Of a stretch of DNA of 26,849 bases, positions 1 to 6,908 are shown in pieces. The stretch covers positions 1 through 26,849 of IMG/VR virus record IMGVR_UViG_3300015371_000144; one strand, given 5' to 3'. This stretch comes from a virus. The translations under genes and the position numbers were made by a program. Under the pieces are notes generated by a model. The model had not been told where the DNA came from. It searched no databases and saw nothing but the letters and a program-made list of their open reading frames with translations. Within the stretch, counting starts at the first letter, position 1. Every line of letters starts with the position of its first letter.

Positions 1-19
1 AGGAGACAGGAACAGTGTA

Positions 20-631
20 ATGACAACAAGAGCCGAACGCATCGTTCAAGAGTTGGAGACGTACTTCAACGCCTGCGTCGCCAGTGGACCTCTAGCAATG
101 ATCTTCACAGCGGCCGTTGTGGCTGACTACCTCGGCATCGGCCGAGAGGAAGTCAGCGGCATGCTTCAAGAGTACCGCACTGCCGCTGGCGACCCCAAGG
201 TGTTGACACAACACGTCATCGGCACAACCCAGCGAGGAACGGATGCCATTTGGTACATCTTGCGGTGGCCAGGCATGACCGCAGCACAGAAAGCCAGAGC
301 CGAGGAAGAGCGCGTCTACCACGAAACCAGGTCGTTCCTGGTTGAGACGTTGAGGCCCTACCTGCGCAACGTCCGATGCGAGCGGCTGCCCCTCATCAAA
401 GCCGACCGTCGAGCAAGTGCCTCGTCCATCAACAACACACTGGAGCAATTGCGTGGGTTTGAGGGGATGCTGCGGTCCCACCGAGACGAACTGACGAACT
501 ACCGCCCGGCGTACCTCCGACAGGCATCATCCGCCATGGTGGCTGATGTACAACAAGCGCTGACTGACGTGCGCATCCTGACCAGCAGTGTGCAAGCACT
601 TCGACCTCGTCAGTTGCACAGGGTACCGTAA
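20..631 (+). CDS. Hypothetical phage protein with an N-terminal helix-turn-helix-like segment
   Basis: The frame encodes 203 residues. An AGGAG/CAGGAA purine stretch at the window edge precedes ATG 20. I do not recognise the family. Residues about 28-52 (AAVVADYLGIGREEVSGML) have the helix-turn-helix look of a winged-helix start. The middle contains an acidic/basic charged helix (QKARAEEERVYHETRSF), and the C-terminal half is helical and Leu/Arg/Ala-rich. No signal peptide or membrane segment is visible. It ends 8 nt before the methyltransferase-like gene and is probably co-transcribed with it. Codon use is less GC-biased than in the tail genes. A DNA-binding or regulatory role is only an inference from the HTH-like segment. 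The promoter, if any, lies outside the window. Confidence 0.72.
   Translation: MTTRAERIVQELETYFNACVASGPLAMIFTAAVVADYLGIGREEVSGMLQEYRTAAGDPKVLTQHVIGTTQRGTDAIWYILRWPGMTAAQKARAEEERVYHETRSFLVETLRPYLRNVRCERLPLIKADRRASASSINNTLEQLRGFEGMLRSHRDELTNYRPAYLRQASSAMVADVQQALTDVRILTSSVQALRPRQLHRVP
200..214. repeat. Perfect GTGTTG-ACA-CAACAC palindrome
   Basis: A 6-bp-arm inverted repeat with a 3-nt centre lies inside the first gene. It is a member of the dispersed GTTG-N2/3-CAAC set; other members are at 2263-2272, 5095-5107, 10823-10839, 12569-12579, 14463-14480 and 16974-16983. Confidence 0.5.
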
Positions 632-639
632 CTTGCTGC

Positions 640-1296
640 ATGGCTCTGACCGGATCGACCCCCACCCATCCGGCGCGCTACAGCCGGGCTGTGCTCACCG
701 TGCTGGGTCCGTTGATCAACAAGTACGGGCTCCACGTCCACGACCCGTTCGCCGGGACGGGCGTGCGTCTGGCCAAGGTGGTCGATGGGATGATGCTCAC
801 GTACTCGGGCACCGACATCGAAGAGTGGGCTGGCCGGGACCCCAGGGTGCGGCTCGGCAACTCCCGCTACGCCAGCACGTACCCGCCCAAGCCGTTCATT
901 GTTGTGACATCACCTGTGTACTTCGAGAATCGCATCTCGACGGACTACGTGGAGGGACCAACGCCGAGCACGAAGCTCGCCGGGCGACACGCCTACGGGA
1001 TCAGCCTGGGCAAGGCGCTTCACGAAGAGAACATGGCTCGTTTCTGCCGCACCACTCGGGGCTCGGACCATGACTTCCTCGCCCTGGCGTGCATGAAGTG
1101 GTGGCCCAATCGAGCGCTGGTCAACGTGGACGAGCCACTGACCGATCGCTGGATGCGCCTCGGCTGGGAGGCTGGATACATAACAACGCAGATCATCCCG
1201 ACGAAGACCCGGCGTTTGAAGGGCGGCTTGGCCGGTGTCAAGAAACGGGCACCGAACGAAGTGGTGCTGGTCATGCGCCGCCGTCACGGTGTGTGA
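640..1296 (+). CDS. DNA methyltransferase-like protein (N4/N6 amino type), divergent catalytic loop
   Basis: The frame encodes 218 residues. DPFAGTG at residues 35-41 is the SAM-binding motif I of amino-methylating DNA methyltransferases. TSPVYFENR at 90-98 sits where the catalytic motif IV (S/D/N)PP(Y/F) is expected, but the second proline is valine. The motif order (I before IV) suits the beta/gamma-type layout. No target-recognition domain is obvious and the protein is short for a stand-alone modification enzyme, so it may be a minimal or degenerate enzyme. The basic C-terminus (TKTRRLKGGLAGVKKR) could contact DNA. No restriction nuclease lies beside it, so the likely role is an orphan phage methylase protecting phage DNA or marking sites. 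The start follows the upstream stop by 8 nt with a weak Shine-Dalgarno, suggesting translational coupling. Confidence 0.75.
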   Translation: MALTGSTPTHPARYSRAVLTVLGPLINKYGLHVHDPFAGTGVRLAKVVDGMMLTYSGTDIEEWAGRDPRVRLGNSRYASTYPPKPFIVVTSPVYFENRISTDYVEGPTPSTKLAGRHAYGISLGKALHEENMARFCRTTRGSDHDFLALACMKWWPNRALVNVDEPLTDRWMRLGWEAGYITTQIIPTKTRRLKGGLAGVKKRAPNEVVLVMRRRHGV

Positions 1297-1315
1297 AAGA
1301 TTCCGACTCTTGGTG

Positions 1316-1344
1316 TTGTGCTTGTCGTACCTCTTGTGTACGTT
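1316..1344 (+). promoter_or_regulatory. Predicted sigma70-type promoter upstream of the 1391 gene
   Basis: TTGTGC at 1316-1321 and TACGTT at 1339-1344 are separated by exactly 17 nt in the only sizeable gap between the methyltransferase-like gene and the next gene. The same -10 hexamer, TACGTT preceded by TGTG, recurs at 3138-3143 before another plus-strand gene. The -35 is weak. A small CCCTG/CAGGG inverted repeat lies just downstream in the leader. Confidence 0.45.
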
Positions 1345-1390
1345 CTCCACACCCTGTGAATTTGCAGGGTCCCGTATCCAAAGGAGAAGC

Positions 1391-2293
1391 ATGAAGCTCA
1401 CGCTTCCGGCTGACGCTGCGTCAGCCATCACTGAGGTCAGCGCAGTCGCTGCCCTCCTGGACAAGAACGGCTGGAAGGCTGCCGCCTTCATCGCCGTATC
1501 CGTCAAGCCCCGGGCAGGGCAGGGCAGTCGAACTTCTGGCACATCTGCCGGAAGTCGTGTGAGCGCCACGGCCTTCGCCAAGGACCTCAACGCCAAGGGC
1601 TGGTCCCGGCACGTCATCGAGCGCCACTACGAGGGCTGGCAGGCCGCTGCGGCTGCTGGACTGGTGCCCGACGCCGCCGACCTCGCCTACGGCGACAAGA
1701 TCGACCTCCCGGACGAGAGTTGGTCGACGTTCTCCCCGCCGGTGCTGAACAACCAGCACACCGACGCCGAAGCCATCCAAGAGCAGGCGGCGCTCGATGG
1801 CACTGGTGCATCCAAGGCCGTTGACATTGCCAAGAACCCCAAGGCGATGGCCGCTGCGATCAAGGCCAGTCCTGTTGTTGCAGCAGCGGCTGCGCAGGCG
1901 CTGGTGGACAAGGGCGACGTGAAGGTCTTGTCCCGCGCCACGGCTGCGGCTGCGCAGAACGCGCAAGTCGATCGCAACCGCAAGCGCCGGGAAGCGGGGC
2001 TGCCCCGCCAGGCCACCGTGCAGAACCAGCCGACCGCCCAGGAGACGATGGCCGACTCGGGCCTGGCGTTCCTGACGATCAAGAGCCTGGGCAACGCCCG
2101 GCGTCTGCTGATGGACGGCTTCGCCAAGGAGTGGGAAGCCCTCAGCCCCGAGGCACGCGCCGATGCCGACCTCATCAGCTTCTGCGAAGAGGGGTTGGAC
2201 CAACTCAGCATCGTCATCGACACCATCCGCACCATGGTGCAGGGCGGCGTCACCGACGAGGCGTTGTACAACTTGCTGGACGGTGCGTCATGA
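1391..2293 (+). CDS. Hypothetical Ala-rich protein, possibly DNA-binding
   Basis: The frame encodes 300 residues from ATG 1391, chosen because AAAGGAG lies 5 nt upstream; the frame is open further upstream but that part overlaps the methyltransferase-like gene and the promoter. I do not recognise the family. Residues about 51-85 (SATAFAKDLNAKGWSRHVIERH) resemble a helix-turn-helix. A middle stretch is very Ala-rich and helical (about 130-200), followed by a basic patch (DRNRKRREAG). The C-terminal 80 residues are acidic and helical. It is soluble by appearance. Its stop overlaps the start of the next gene as ATGA, so the two proteins are probably made in a fixed ratio and may act together. 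A regulatory or replication-accessory role would be a guess. Confidence 0.75.
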   Translation: MKLTLPADAASAITEVSAVAALLDKNGWKAAAFIAVSVKPRAGQGSRTSGTSAGSRVSATAFAKDLNAKGWSRHVIERHYEGWQAAAAAGLVPDAADLAYGDKIDLPDESWSTFSPPVLNNQHTDAEAIQEQAALDGTGASKAVDIAKNPKAMAAAIKASPVVAAAAAQALVDKGDVKVLSRATAAAAQNAQVDRNRKRREAGLPRQATVQNQPTAQETMADSGLAFLTIKSLGNARRLLMDGFAKEWEALSPEARADADLISFCEEGLDQLSIVIDTIRTMVQGGVTDEALYNLLDGAS

Positions 2294-2811
2294 GCAACCC
2301 GCGAGCGTCGATTCGCTACGCCCGGATGATCGACGTCATTGACCTCATCCAGAAGCGTGGGCCGCAGACGTTGGATGAGATCTGCAAGCGGTTGAAGCTG
2401 AGCGAGCGCGAGTTCAAGGACACTCGTTACAGCACTGGAGGCATGATCGCCCTGGAGGATCGCGGCGTGGTGATGCCCCGCCCGGTCGCCGGGGAGGACT
2501 ACGTCTACAAGTTGGTCGATGCGTTCGCCACCGGCCCGTCCAGCGGTGATGGCGAACCGAACATCCAGACGGCGACCTCCGACCTGCTGACGCGAGTGGC
2601 AACGATCTACCTCGACGTGGACGGCCTGATCGGTCAGGTCAGCAGCAACGTCGTTCGCCGTCTGCTGCAACGGTTGAAGGTGTCTCTGACCACCACCATC
2701 TCCAGCGCGTCTGACGCCGCTGATGCCACTGGCGCTCCGGTGTCTGCCAAGGCCGAGTACGTCCTGGCCACCATCTTTCCGCCCAGCGCGGGAGCGACAA
2801 CGATTCCATGA
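2290..2811 (+). CDS. Winged-helix-like hypothetical protein
   Basis: The frame encodes 173 residues. ATG 2290 overlaps the previous stop by 4 nt (ATGA), indicating translational coupling. The N-terminal 75 residues read like a winged helix: helix MIDVIDLIQKRG, helix LDEICKRLKLSEREFKD, recognition-type helix, then a hairpin with EDRGVVMPRP. This fits a small DNA-binding regulator. The C-terminal part is a separate helical segment rich in Ser, Thr and Ala. No membrane segment or signal peptide is seen. It is the last gene before a strong double-hairpin region, so the unit 1391-2811 looks like a two-gene operon. The specific target is unknown; operator sites could include the palindromes listed in the findings. 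Confidence 0.72.
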   Translation: MSNPRASIRYARMIDVIDLIQKRGPQTLDEICKRLKLSEREFKDTRYSTGGMIALEDRGVVMPRPVAGEDYVYKLVDAFATGPSSGDGEPNIQTATSDLLTRVATIYLDVDGLIGQVSSNVVRRLLQRLKVSLTTTISSASDAADATGAPVSAKAEYVLATIFPPSAGATTIP

Positions 2812-2817
2812 CGCGAA

Positions 2818-2841
2818 GGAGGGGGCCTTGCGGCCCCCTCC
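2818..2841 (+). terminator. Stem-loop after the 2290-2811 gene
   Basis: A perfect 10-bp GC-rich stem (GGAGGGGGCC / GGCCCCCTCC) has a TTGC loop and begins 7 nt after the stop codon. It lacks a following T-run, so it may be a weak terminator or an mRNA 3'-end stabiliser; a second, better terminator lies at 2931-2958. Confidence 0.55.
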
Positions 2842-2930
2842 CTGCCCGTATCCAACAGGCGGCTCCAAGGGTAACGCTGTCGGTGCTACCCTTGACCCGG
2901 TTGGTTGGTTGTTGCTCAAACACCACCGAT

Positions 2931-2958
2931 GAGGCCCCTCGCGCAAGCGGGGGGCCTC
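2931..2958 (+). terminator. Rho-independent terminator
   Basis: A 12-bp stem, GAGGCCCCTCGC paired with GCGGGGGGCCTC (one T-G pair), closes a GCAA tetraloop and is followed by TTTGGTTTCC. It would end the 1391-2811 operon and insulate the surface-protein genes. Confidence 0.8.
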
Positions 2959-2984
2959 TTTGGTTTCCTTCATAGTATGCAACT

Positions 2985-3003
2985 GTCAGTGTCAATGGTT
3001 CCG
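2985..3003. repeat. Intergenic element shared with 24101-24119
   Basis: GTCAGTGTCAATGGTTCCG here differs at one position from GTCAATGTCAATGGTTCCG at 24101-24119. The parts TGTCAATG and GGTTCCG also occur, further apart, at 6811-6845. All three places are non-coding control regions. Read on the minus strand the element contains TTGACA, a -35-like hexamer; only the other two copies have a matching -10. Confidence 0.6.
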
Positions 3004-3114
3004 TTTCATAAGAAACGGGTGCCTCGACGCCACTGACAGCGGTTTCACGTTGGGTGGCGTGTCCACCACCAACTGCCCCTTCGGGCGATTTCTTACGTTT
3101 CCGAGTCTCGGTTC

Positions 3115-3143
3115 TTCTCACGCTCGGTGGCCTGTGCTACGTT
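3115..3143 (+). promoter_or_regulatory. Predicted promoter of the first secreted-protein gene
   Basis: TTCTCA (3115-3120), a 17-nt spacer and TACGTT (3138-3143) preceded by TGTGC. The same -10 sequence and spacing occur at 1316-1344. Transcription would start near 3150, giving a leader of about 90 nt before the ATG. Confidence 0.4.
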
Positions 3144-3238
3144 CCGGCTTCGCAGTAGGTGGACGGGTGGGAACGGCAAGGACGGAACCGCTCCAGACCC
3201 TGCGTGAACACAACACCAACCAACGAGGAGAACACTCG

Positions 3239-4318
3239 ATGCACAAGCGCCTCATGCGCAGGAGCCTGGTGGCCATCGCGGCAACCGGACTCACCCTCGG
3301 TCTGGCAGGAGTGGCGGGAGCCACCCCGCCCGGACCGCCGCCGCCTCCCCCGCCCGCGCCGACCACGGCGACCGGGACGGGTGACGTCGTGCAGACGTCG
3401 GACGTCATCGCGGACATCAACCAGATCAGCGCCAGCAACACCGGCCTGAACCTGGACATCAACTGGGTCACGCAGGAGAACGACGCCAGCGGCTCCAACA
3501 CCGGCAGCGCCGATGGCGGTTCCGCCGAGTCCTCGGCCGACGACAGCTTCTCGCTGCCGTACGACCTCCTGCTCCCGCCGCCCCCGTCGTCCTCGTCGGA
3601 CGCCTCGGCAGCGGGTGGTGCGGCTGCGGCCGACGCCAGCGCGACCAGTGACGCGACCGGTGGTGCCGGGGGCACCAACGACGGCACCAACACCGCCGAC
3701 CACAGCAACGACGCCACGCAGGACAACACCATCGAGACGGGTGCTGCGGACTCGGAGAACGAGGTCACCGGCGAGGTCAGCCAGTCGCACACCAACAAGA
3801 GCACCACGGCTGCCACGGCGACGGGCGGCGCGGCCACCTCGGCCTCGACGGCTGGCAACGCCACGGCGGCCTCCAGCACGCCGACCCCGGCGACGGCCAC
3901 TGCTTCGTCCAGCGTCACGCAGGCGCAGACGGCGTACGTCGGCGTCAACCAGGCGGCGGCGTCGAACAGCGGCATGAACGCCGCTGCCAACGTGGCGGCG
4001 CAGTCCAACTCGGCCTCGGGCAGCAACTCGGGCTCGGCCGATGGTGGCTCGGCGGGTTCGTCGGCCTCGACGCCGTCCGCTTCGGCGGCTGGCACCACGT
4101 CCTCGGCCGCCTCGGCCACGGGCGACTCGACGGCGACGGGCGGTGACGGCGGCAGCAACACCGCCGCCAACGACGCCAAGGCGGCCAACACCGCTGCGCA
4201 GACGAACACCATCAAGACCGGCGACGCCACCGCCAAGAACTCGGCGTCGCTGACCATCACGCAGACCGCGGACAACACGTCGGACGTCACCGCCGACGCG
4301 ACCGCCGACGCGGGCTGA
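3239..4318 (+). CDS. Secreted low-complexity Asn/Ser/Gly/Ala repeat protein, fibre- or matrix-like
   Basis: The frame encodes 359 residues from ATG 3239, preceded by GAGGAG with 8-nt spacing; the frame is open upstream but that part crosses the control region. A Sec signal peptide is clear: MHKRLMRR, a hydrophobic core to about residue 27, and an AGA site. A Pro-rich stretch follows. The rest is two copies of one unit (about residues 55-200 and 232-350), each holding NQ-x-SAS-N-(T/S)-G-x-N, then SGSN-(T/S)-GSADGGSA, then a Ser/Ala spacer and a TNTI-(E/K)-TG segment. There is no cysteine, LPxTG or membrane anchor. Such Asn/Gln/Ser/Gly ladders suit beta-stacked or amyloid-like surface fibres, loosely recalling curlin and rodlin repeats; this is inference. 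The next gene encodes a wall-anchored repeat protein, suggesting a partner. Confidence 0.82.
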   Translation: MHKRLMRRSLVAIAATGLTLGLAGVAGATPPGPPPPPPPAPTTATGTGDVVQTSDVIADINQISASNTGLNLDINWVTQENDASGSNTGSADGGSAESSADDSFSLPYDLLLPPPPSSSSDASAAGGAAAADASATSDATGGAGGTNDGTNTADHSNDATQDNTIETGAADSENEVTGEVSQSHTNKSTTAATATGGAATSASTAGNATAASSTPTPATATASSSVTQAQTAYVGVNQAAASNSGMNAAANVAAQSNSASGSNSGSADGGSAGSSASTPSASAAGTTSSAASATGDSTATGGDGGSNTAANDAKAANTAAQTNTIKTGDATAKNSASLTITQTADNTSDVTADATADAG

Positions 4319-4375
4319 TCCGCCCAGCATGACCGAACTCTGATAGGGTTCGGTACCTGAGCAACCTGCAACGGA

Positions 4376-4397
4376 GGCGGGGGCTTCGGCCCCCGCC
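4376..4397 (+). terminator. Rho-independent terminator between the two surface-protein genes
   Basis: A perfect 9-bp stem GGCGGGGGC / GCCCCCGCC with a TTCG tetraloop is followed by TTTGTTG. It lies only 32 nt before the next ATG, so it may also act as an attenuator for that gene. A TAGGGTTCGG box lies at 4344-4353, upstream of the stem. Confidence 0.8.
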
Positions 4398-4429
4398 TTT
4401 GTTGTATCAACAATGAGGACCAACCAACC

Positions 4430-6580
4430 ATGAGACACCGCATTCAGACAGTCCTGGGAGTGTCGATCGTGCTGCTCGCAACAGCAGCCAGCGGCACTGC
4501 CTACGCCGACGACGATCCGCCCACGACAGAAGCCCCACCCACCACCGAGGCACCGCCCACGACGCCGCGGCCCACCGTGTCGATCACCGTGGCTGACGTC
4601 CCGGTCGAGACGGACCCACCGGCCAACACGTCCGACGTCAGCCAGCCCAAGGTGCTGGACGACCCCAAGCCATCAGCCGTCACCACGACGACCGACGTCC
4701 CGACCGACAGCAGCACCACGGAGCCCGCCAAGAGCGGAGACGAGACGCCCTCGACGGGCACCGTGGCCGCTGCTGCCACCACCGTGGCCGTGGTGCCCTC
4801 GTCCACCCTGAACCCGAACCAGAACCACTCGGATCAGGAGACGCAGGTCACCGGCACCCAGGTGGCCAACGCCAACACAGGCGACAACCTGACGCACAAC
4901 GACCAGCCGAACAACGGCTCGGTCCCGGCCAACTCGATCGGCACCGGCAATGCCGACGCCGTGGGCTCCGAGGACGTCAACAAGGTGACCCAGGCTGCTG
5001 ACGTGGTGCTCACCGACCAGGCCCTGGCCAACGTGTTGCAGGTCGCCCTGATCCTCAACATCGGAGCCGCCCTGGCCAACTCAGGAGCCAACGCTGTTGC
5101 TGCAACACCGGGAGGCTCGGGTGCAGCGGGCTCGATCGGGACCGGCAACGCCGACGCCACCGGCCTGGACATGAGCCAGTACATCACCCAGGCCGCTCGG
5201 GCTGCGGGTGACGAGAACACCGACGACGCCGCCAAGCAGTTGGCCGTGTCACTGTGGATGGGCATTGCCACCGCCAACTCGGGCACCAACGCCATCACTG
5301 GTGGTGACGGCGGAACGGGCACTGGTGGCGAGGTTGGCACCGGCAACGCCAGCGCTACGGGCAACCGCTCGCTGACCGACATCCTCCAGGGTGCCGACGT
5401 CACCGGCTCGGGCACCAGCCAGACCAACGTGGAGCAGTATGCAACGGTGCTGAACATGGGCTTCGCCCTGGCCAACTCCGGTGCCAACGACATCGCCGGG
5501 GTGGCCAGCGGGCTGCTGACGGCGGGCTCATCGGAAGAGCAGAACCAGATGGCGGTGGACCTGTTCTCCATGCTGCTCCCGGCCCTGATGTCCAGCTATG
5601 CATCAACGGGTGGGGCTGGCTCCATCGGCACCGGCAACGCCACGGCGGTCGGAAACGATTCCGAAACGTACGTTCAGCAGTTGGCCATGGCTGCCAACTC
5701 GGGGGACGGCATCGCCACGATCATCCAGAACGTCCTGGTGGCCAACGTCGGGGCCGCTGGTGCCAACACTGGTGTCAACTCCATCGGTGGCAGCTATGCA
5801 TCGCTGGACCCGCAGACGGCCAAGGCTGTCGTCACCCTGGCCGCCTTCTTGGCTCAGATGCTGGCGATGGTCCACACCGGAGCGAGCGACCAGGCCCGCC
5901 AGTTGCAGGAAGCCGGGTTGGAGATCCCGTTCGGGGACATCATCCTCACCGTCCAGGGTGCTATGCAGCAGGTGGACACCAGCCTGACCAACGAGACGGG
6001 GGCTCGCGCCAACGTCCGTCAGGTGACCATCGTCCTGTCGCTCGGCTACGCCCAGGCCAACAGCGGGCTCAACCAGGCGATCGCAGACAACGGCGACCCT
6101 GCGGTCATGGCCCTGATGTCGGGCAACAGCTTCGACGCCACCGTCAACGACGGCACGGCCGACAAGATCCGCTCGGCCAACGCTCTCGCTGGCAACGAGG
6201 GCCTGGTGATCATCTGCCAGCGGCGCAACGCCGACGACATCGCCTGCCTGGCACCACCGGAGCCCCCGGTGGATGACCCGGACACGCCCGTAGATGACCC
6301 GCAGACGCCCGTCACGCTGCCTCCTGCGGCCCAGGACCCGGTGACCGAGCCGCAGACGCCGGTCGTCATCGGCACCCAGGAGATCGTCTGGAGCGACCCG
6401 GTGCCAGCGAGGCCGCAGAGCTTCATCGCTCAGCCCGAGACGGTGACGCACAAGCAGAGCGGGGTGCTGCCCGCCACCGGTACCGACAGCGACTCCGTGG
6501 TGCAGATCGCGGAGTGGTTCATCGGCGCTGGTGCCCTTGCGATCGTTGTCACACGGAGGCGTCGCCGCCGCCCGGCCTGA
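4430..6580 (+). CDS. Sortase-type (LPATG) wall-anchored repeat protein
   Basis: The frame encodes 716 residues. A Sec signal peptide (MRHRIQTV, hydrophobic core, cleavage near AYA) is followed by a Pro/Thr linker (PPTTEA repeats). About residues 130-600 hold five to six degenerate repeats of the form (V/L)LN-x-G-x-A-x-ANSGxN, a Gly-rich turn, then GTGNAxAxG and a Gln-containing strand. A second Pro-rich spacer (PVDDPDTP) would span the wall. The C-terminus is a textbook sorting signal: LPATG at 680-684, a hydrophobic segment (FIGAGALAIVV), then six arginines. In Gram-positive bacteria a host sortase cleaves after the LPxT threonine and attaches the protein to peptidoglycan. GAGG lies 11 nt before the start. 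Its role in a phage is unknown; superinfection exclusion, host aggregation or lysogenic conversion are candidate roles. Confidence 0.87.
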   Translation: MRHRIQTVLGVSIVLLATAASGTAYADDDPPTTEAPPTTEAPPTTPRPTVSITVADVPVETDPPANTSDVSQPKVLDDPKPSAVTTTTDVPTDSSTTEPAKSGDETPSTGTVAAAATTVAVVPSSTLNPNQNHSDQETQVTGTQVANANTGDNLTHNDQPNNGSVPANSIGTGNADAVGSEDVNKVTQAADVVLTDQALANVLQVALILNIGAALANSGANAVAATPGGSGAAGSIGTGNADATGLDMSQYITQAARAAGDENTDDAAKQLAVSLWMGIATANSGTNAITGGDGGTGTGGEVGTGNASATGNRSLTDILQGADVTGSGTSQTNVEQYATVLNMGFALANSGANDIAGVASGLLTAGSSEEQNQMAVDLFSMLLPALMSSYASTGGAGSIGTGNATAVGNDSETYVQQLAMAANSGDGIATIIQNVLVANVGAAGANTGVNSIGGSYASLDPQTAKAVVTLAAFLAQMLAMVHTGASDQARQLQEAGLEIPFGDIILTVQGAMQQVDTSLTNETGARANVRQVTIVLSLGYAQANSGLNQAIADNGDPAVMALMSGNSFDATVNDGTADKIRSANALAGNEGLVIICQRRNADDIACLAPPEPPVDDPDTPVDDPQTPVTLPPAAQDPVTEPQTPVVIGTQEIVWSDPVPARPQSFIAQPETVTHKQSGVLPATGTDSDSVVQIAEWFIGAGALAIVVTRRRRRRPA

Positions 6581-6598
6581 TAAGGTCCCGAATGCGTT

Positions 6599-6638
6599 GA
6601 CAGCCCCGCCCTCGTTCCGCCCGAGTGGCGGGGCTGTC
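6599..6638. terminator. Bidirectional terminator between convergent genes
   Basis: A 12-bp perfect stem GACAGCCCCGCC / GGCGGGGCTGTC is extended inside by CTCG/CGAG with a one-base bulge. It lies between the end of the wall-anchored protein (plus strand) and the end of the small minus-strand gene at 6644, serving both. A TAAGGT box follows the plus-strand stop directly at 6581-6586. Confidence 0.75.
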
Positions 6639-6643
6639 CGCTT

Positions 6644-6760
6644 TCAGTCCTCGTCATCCTCCCTGGGGTCGGGCTCGTAGCCCTCGTAGGTGCACCAGTC
6701 GGCGTGGTACTCGTCGGGGCGCTCGGCCTTGCAGATGGGGCATGTCATCGTGTTCTTCAT
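6644..6760 (-). CDS. 38-residue CCHC zinc-knuckle-like protein
   Basis: This tiny frame encodes 38 residues starting MKNTMTCPICKAERPDEYHA. Cys7, Cys10, His19 and Cys23 are spaced C-x2-C-x8-H-x3-C, as in small zinc-binding folds. The tail is strongly acidic (PREDDED). A minus-strand promoter (6789-6817) points at it and a stem-loop ends it, which supports a real gene although the Shine-Dalgarno is poor. Phages often carry such mini zinc proteins as early, host-directed factors, but no specific function can be read here. It is divergent from the Acb2-like gene and might share its regulation. A chance open frame is the alternative; the ordered metal ligands and GC-ending codons argue against that. 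Confidence 0.6.
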   Translation of the reverse strand: MKNTMTCPICKAERPDEYHADWCTYEGYEPDPREDDED

Positions 6761-6788
6761 GCTCTATATGAGACGGATTCCTGCGAAT

Positions 6789-6817
6789 CAGTTAAGGTGA
6801 CGTCCGTCACGTGTCAA
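6789..6817 (-). promoter_or_regulatory. Predicted minus-strand promoter with an internal palindrome
   Basis: Read on the minus strand: TTGACA (6817-6812), a 17-nt spacer, TAACTG (6794-6789). The spacer contains the perfect inverted repeat GTGACG-TC-CGTCAC (6797-6810), placed as an operator would be. It would drive the 38-residue zinc-type protein. Confidence 0.5.
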
Positions 6818-6849
6818 TGTCAGCGCGTCCGCTCGCAGGGTTCCGTTGC

Positions 6850-6878
6850 TTGACAGATGACTTGCTCTACCTGATACT
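6850..6878 (+). promoter_or_regulatory. Predicted strong promoter of the Acb2-like gene
   Basis: A consensus -35 TTGACA (6850-6855), 17-nt spacer and GATACT (6873-6878). This is the best sigma70-type match in the window and resembles the sheath-operon promoter (TTGACG-17-GATACG). It would start transcription near 6885, about 25 nt before the gene. The GGTTCCG part of the shared intergenic element lies just upstream at 6839-6845. Confidence 0.68.
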
Positions 6879-6908
6879 CTTCGGCTCCGCAACCTTGAAA
6901 GGACGGAC

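Larger units (their letters stand above)
2842..3238 (+). promoter_or_regulatory. Gene-free control region between two operons
   Basis: No convincing gene is present here. In order it holds: an 8-bp inverted repeat CAAGGGTA (2866-2873) / TACCCTTG (2887-2894), the terminator 2931-2958, a TATGCAAC half-site (2976-2983), the shared element 2985-3003, a CCGTTTC-ATAA-GAAACGG inverted repeat (3001-3018), a TACGTT box (3094-3099), the promoter 3115-3143 and a leader ending in GAGGAG at 3225-3230 before the ATG at 3239. Confidence 0.5.

Noticed and set aside
20-1296. Restriction-modification pair formed by the first two genes
   Set aside because: The first protein has no nuclease motif that I can see; only the second has methyltransferase motifs.
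2961-2996. Minus-strand promoter from the TTGACA at 2996-2991
   Set aside because: At 16-18 nt spacing there is no acceptable -10 hexamer, and no minus-strand gene lies downstream.
2960-3238. N-terminal extension of the secreted protein from 2960
   Set aside because: It would cross the terminator tail, shared element and promoter and would bury the signal peptide; ATG 3239 has GAGGAG and a normal signal sequence.
4341-4360. GGGTTCGG stretch resembling a tRNA T-arm
   Set aside because: No acceptor, D-arm or anticodon arm can be built around it, and the repeat at 9009 also lacks them.
4413-4433. Six-codon leader frame (MRTNQP) whose stop overlaps the 4430 start
   Set aside because: There is no ribosome-binding site before it, and the GAGG inside it serves the main start; likely chance.
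3118-4443. Long open frames on the minus strand opposite the secreted repeat protein
   Set aside because: Low-complexity GC-rich DNA leaves several frames open; the plus frame has a signal peptide, ordered repeats and a good start site.
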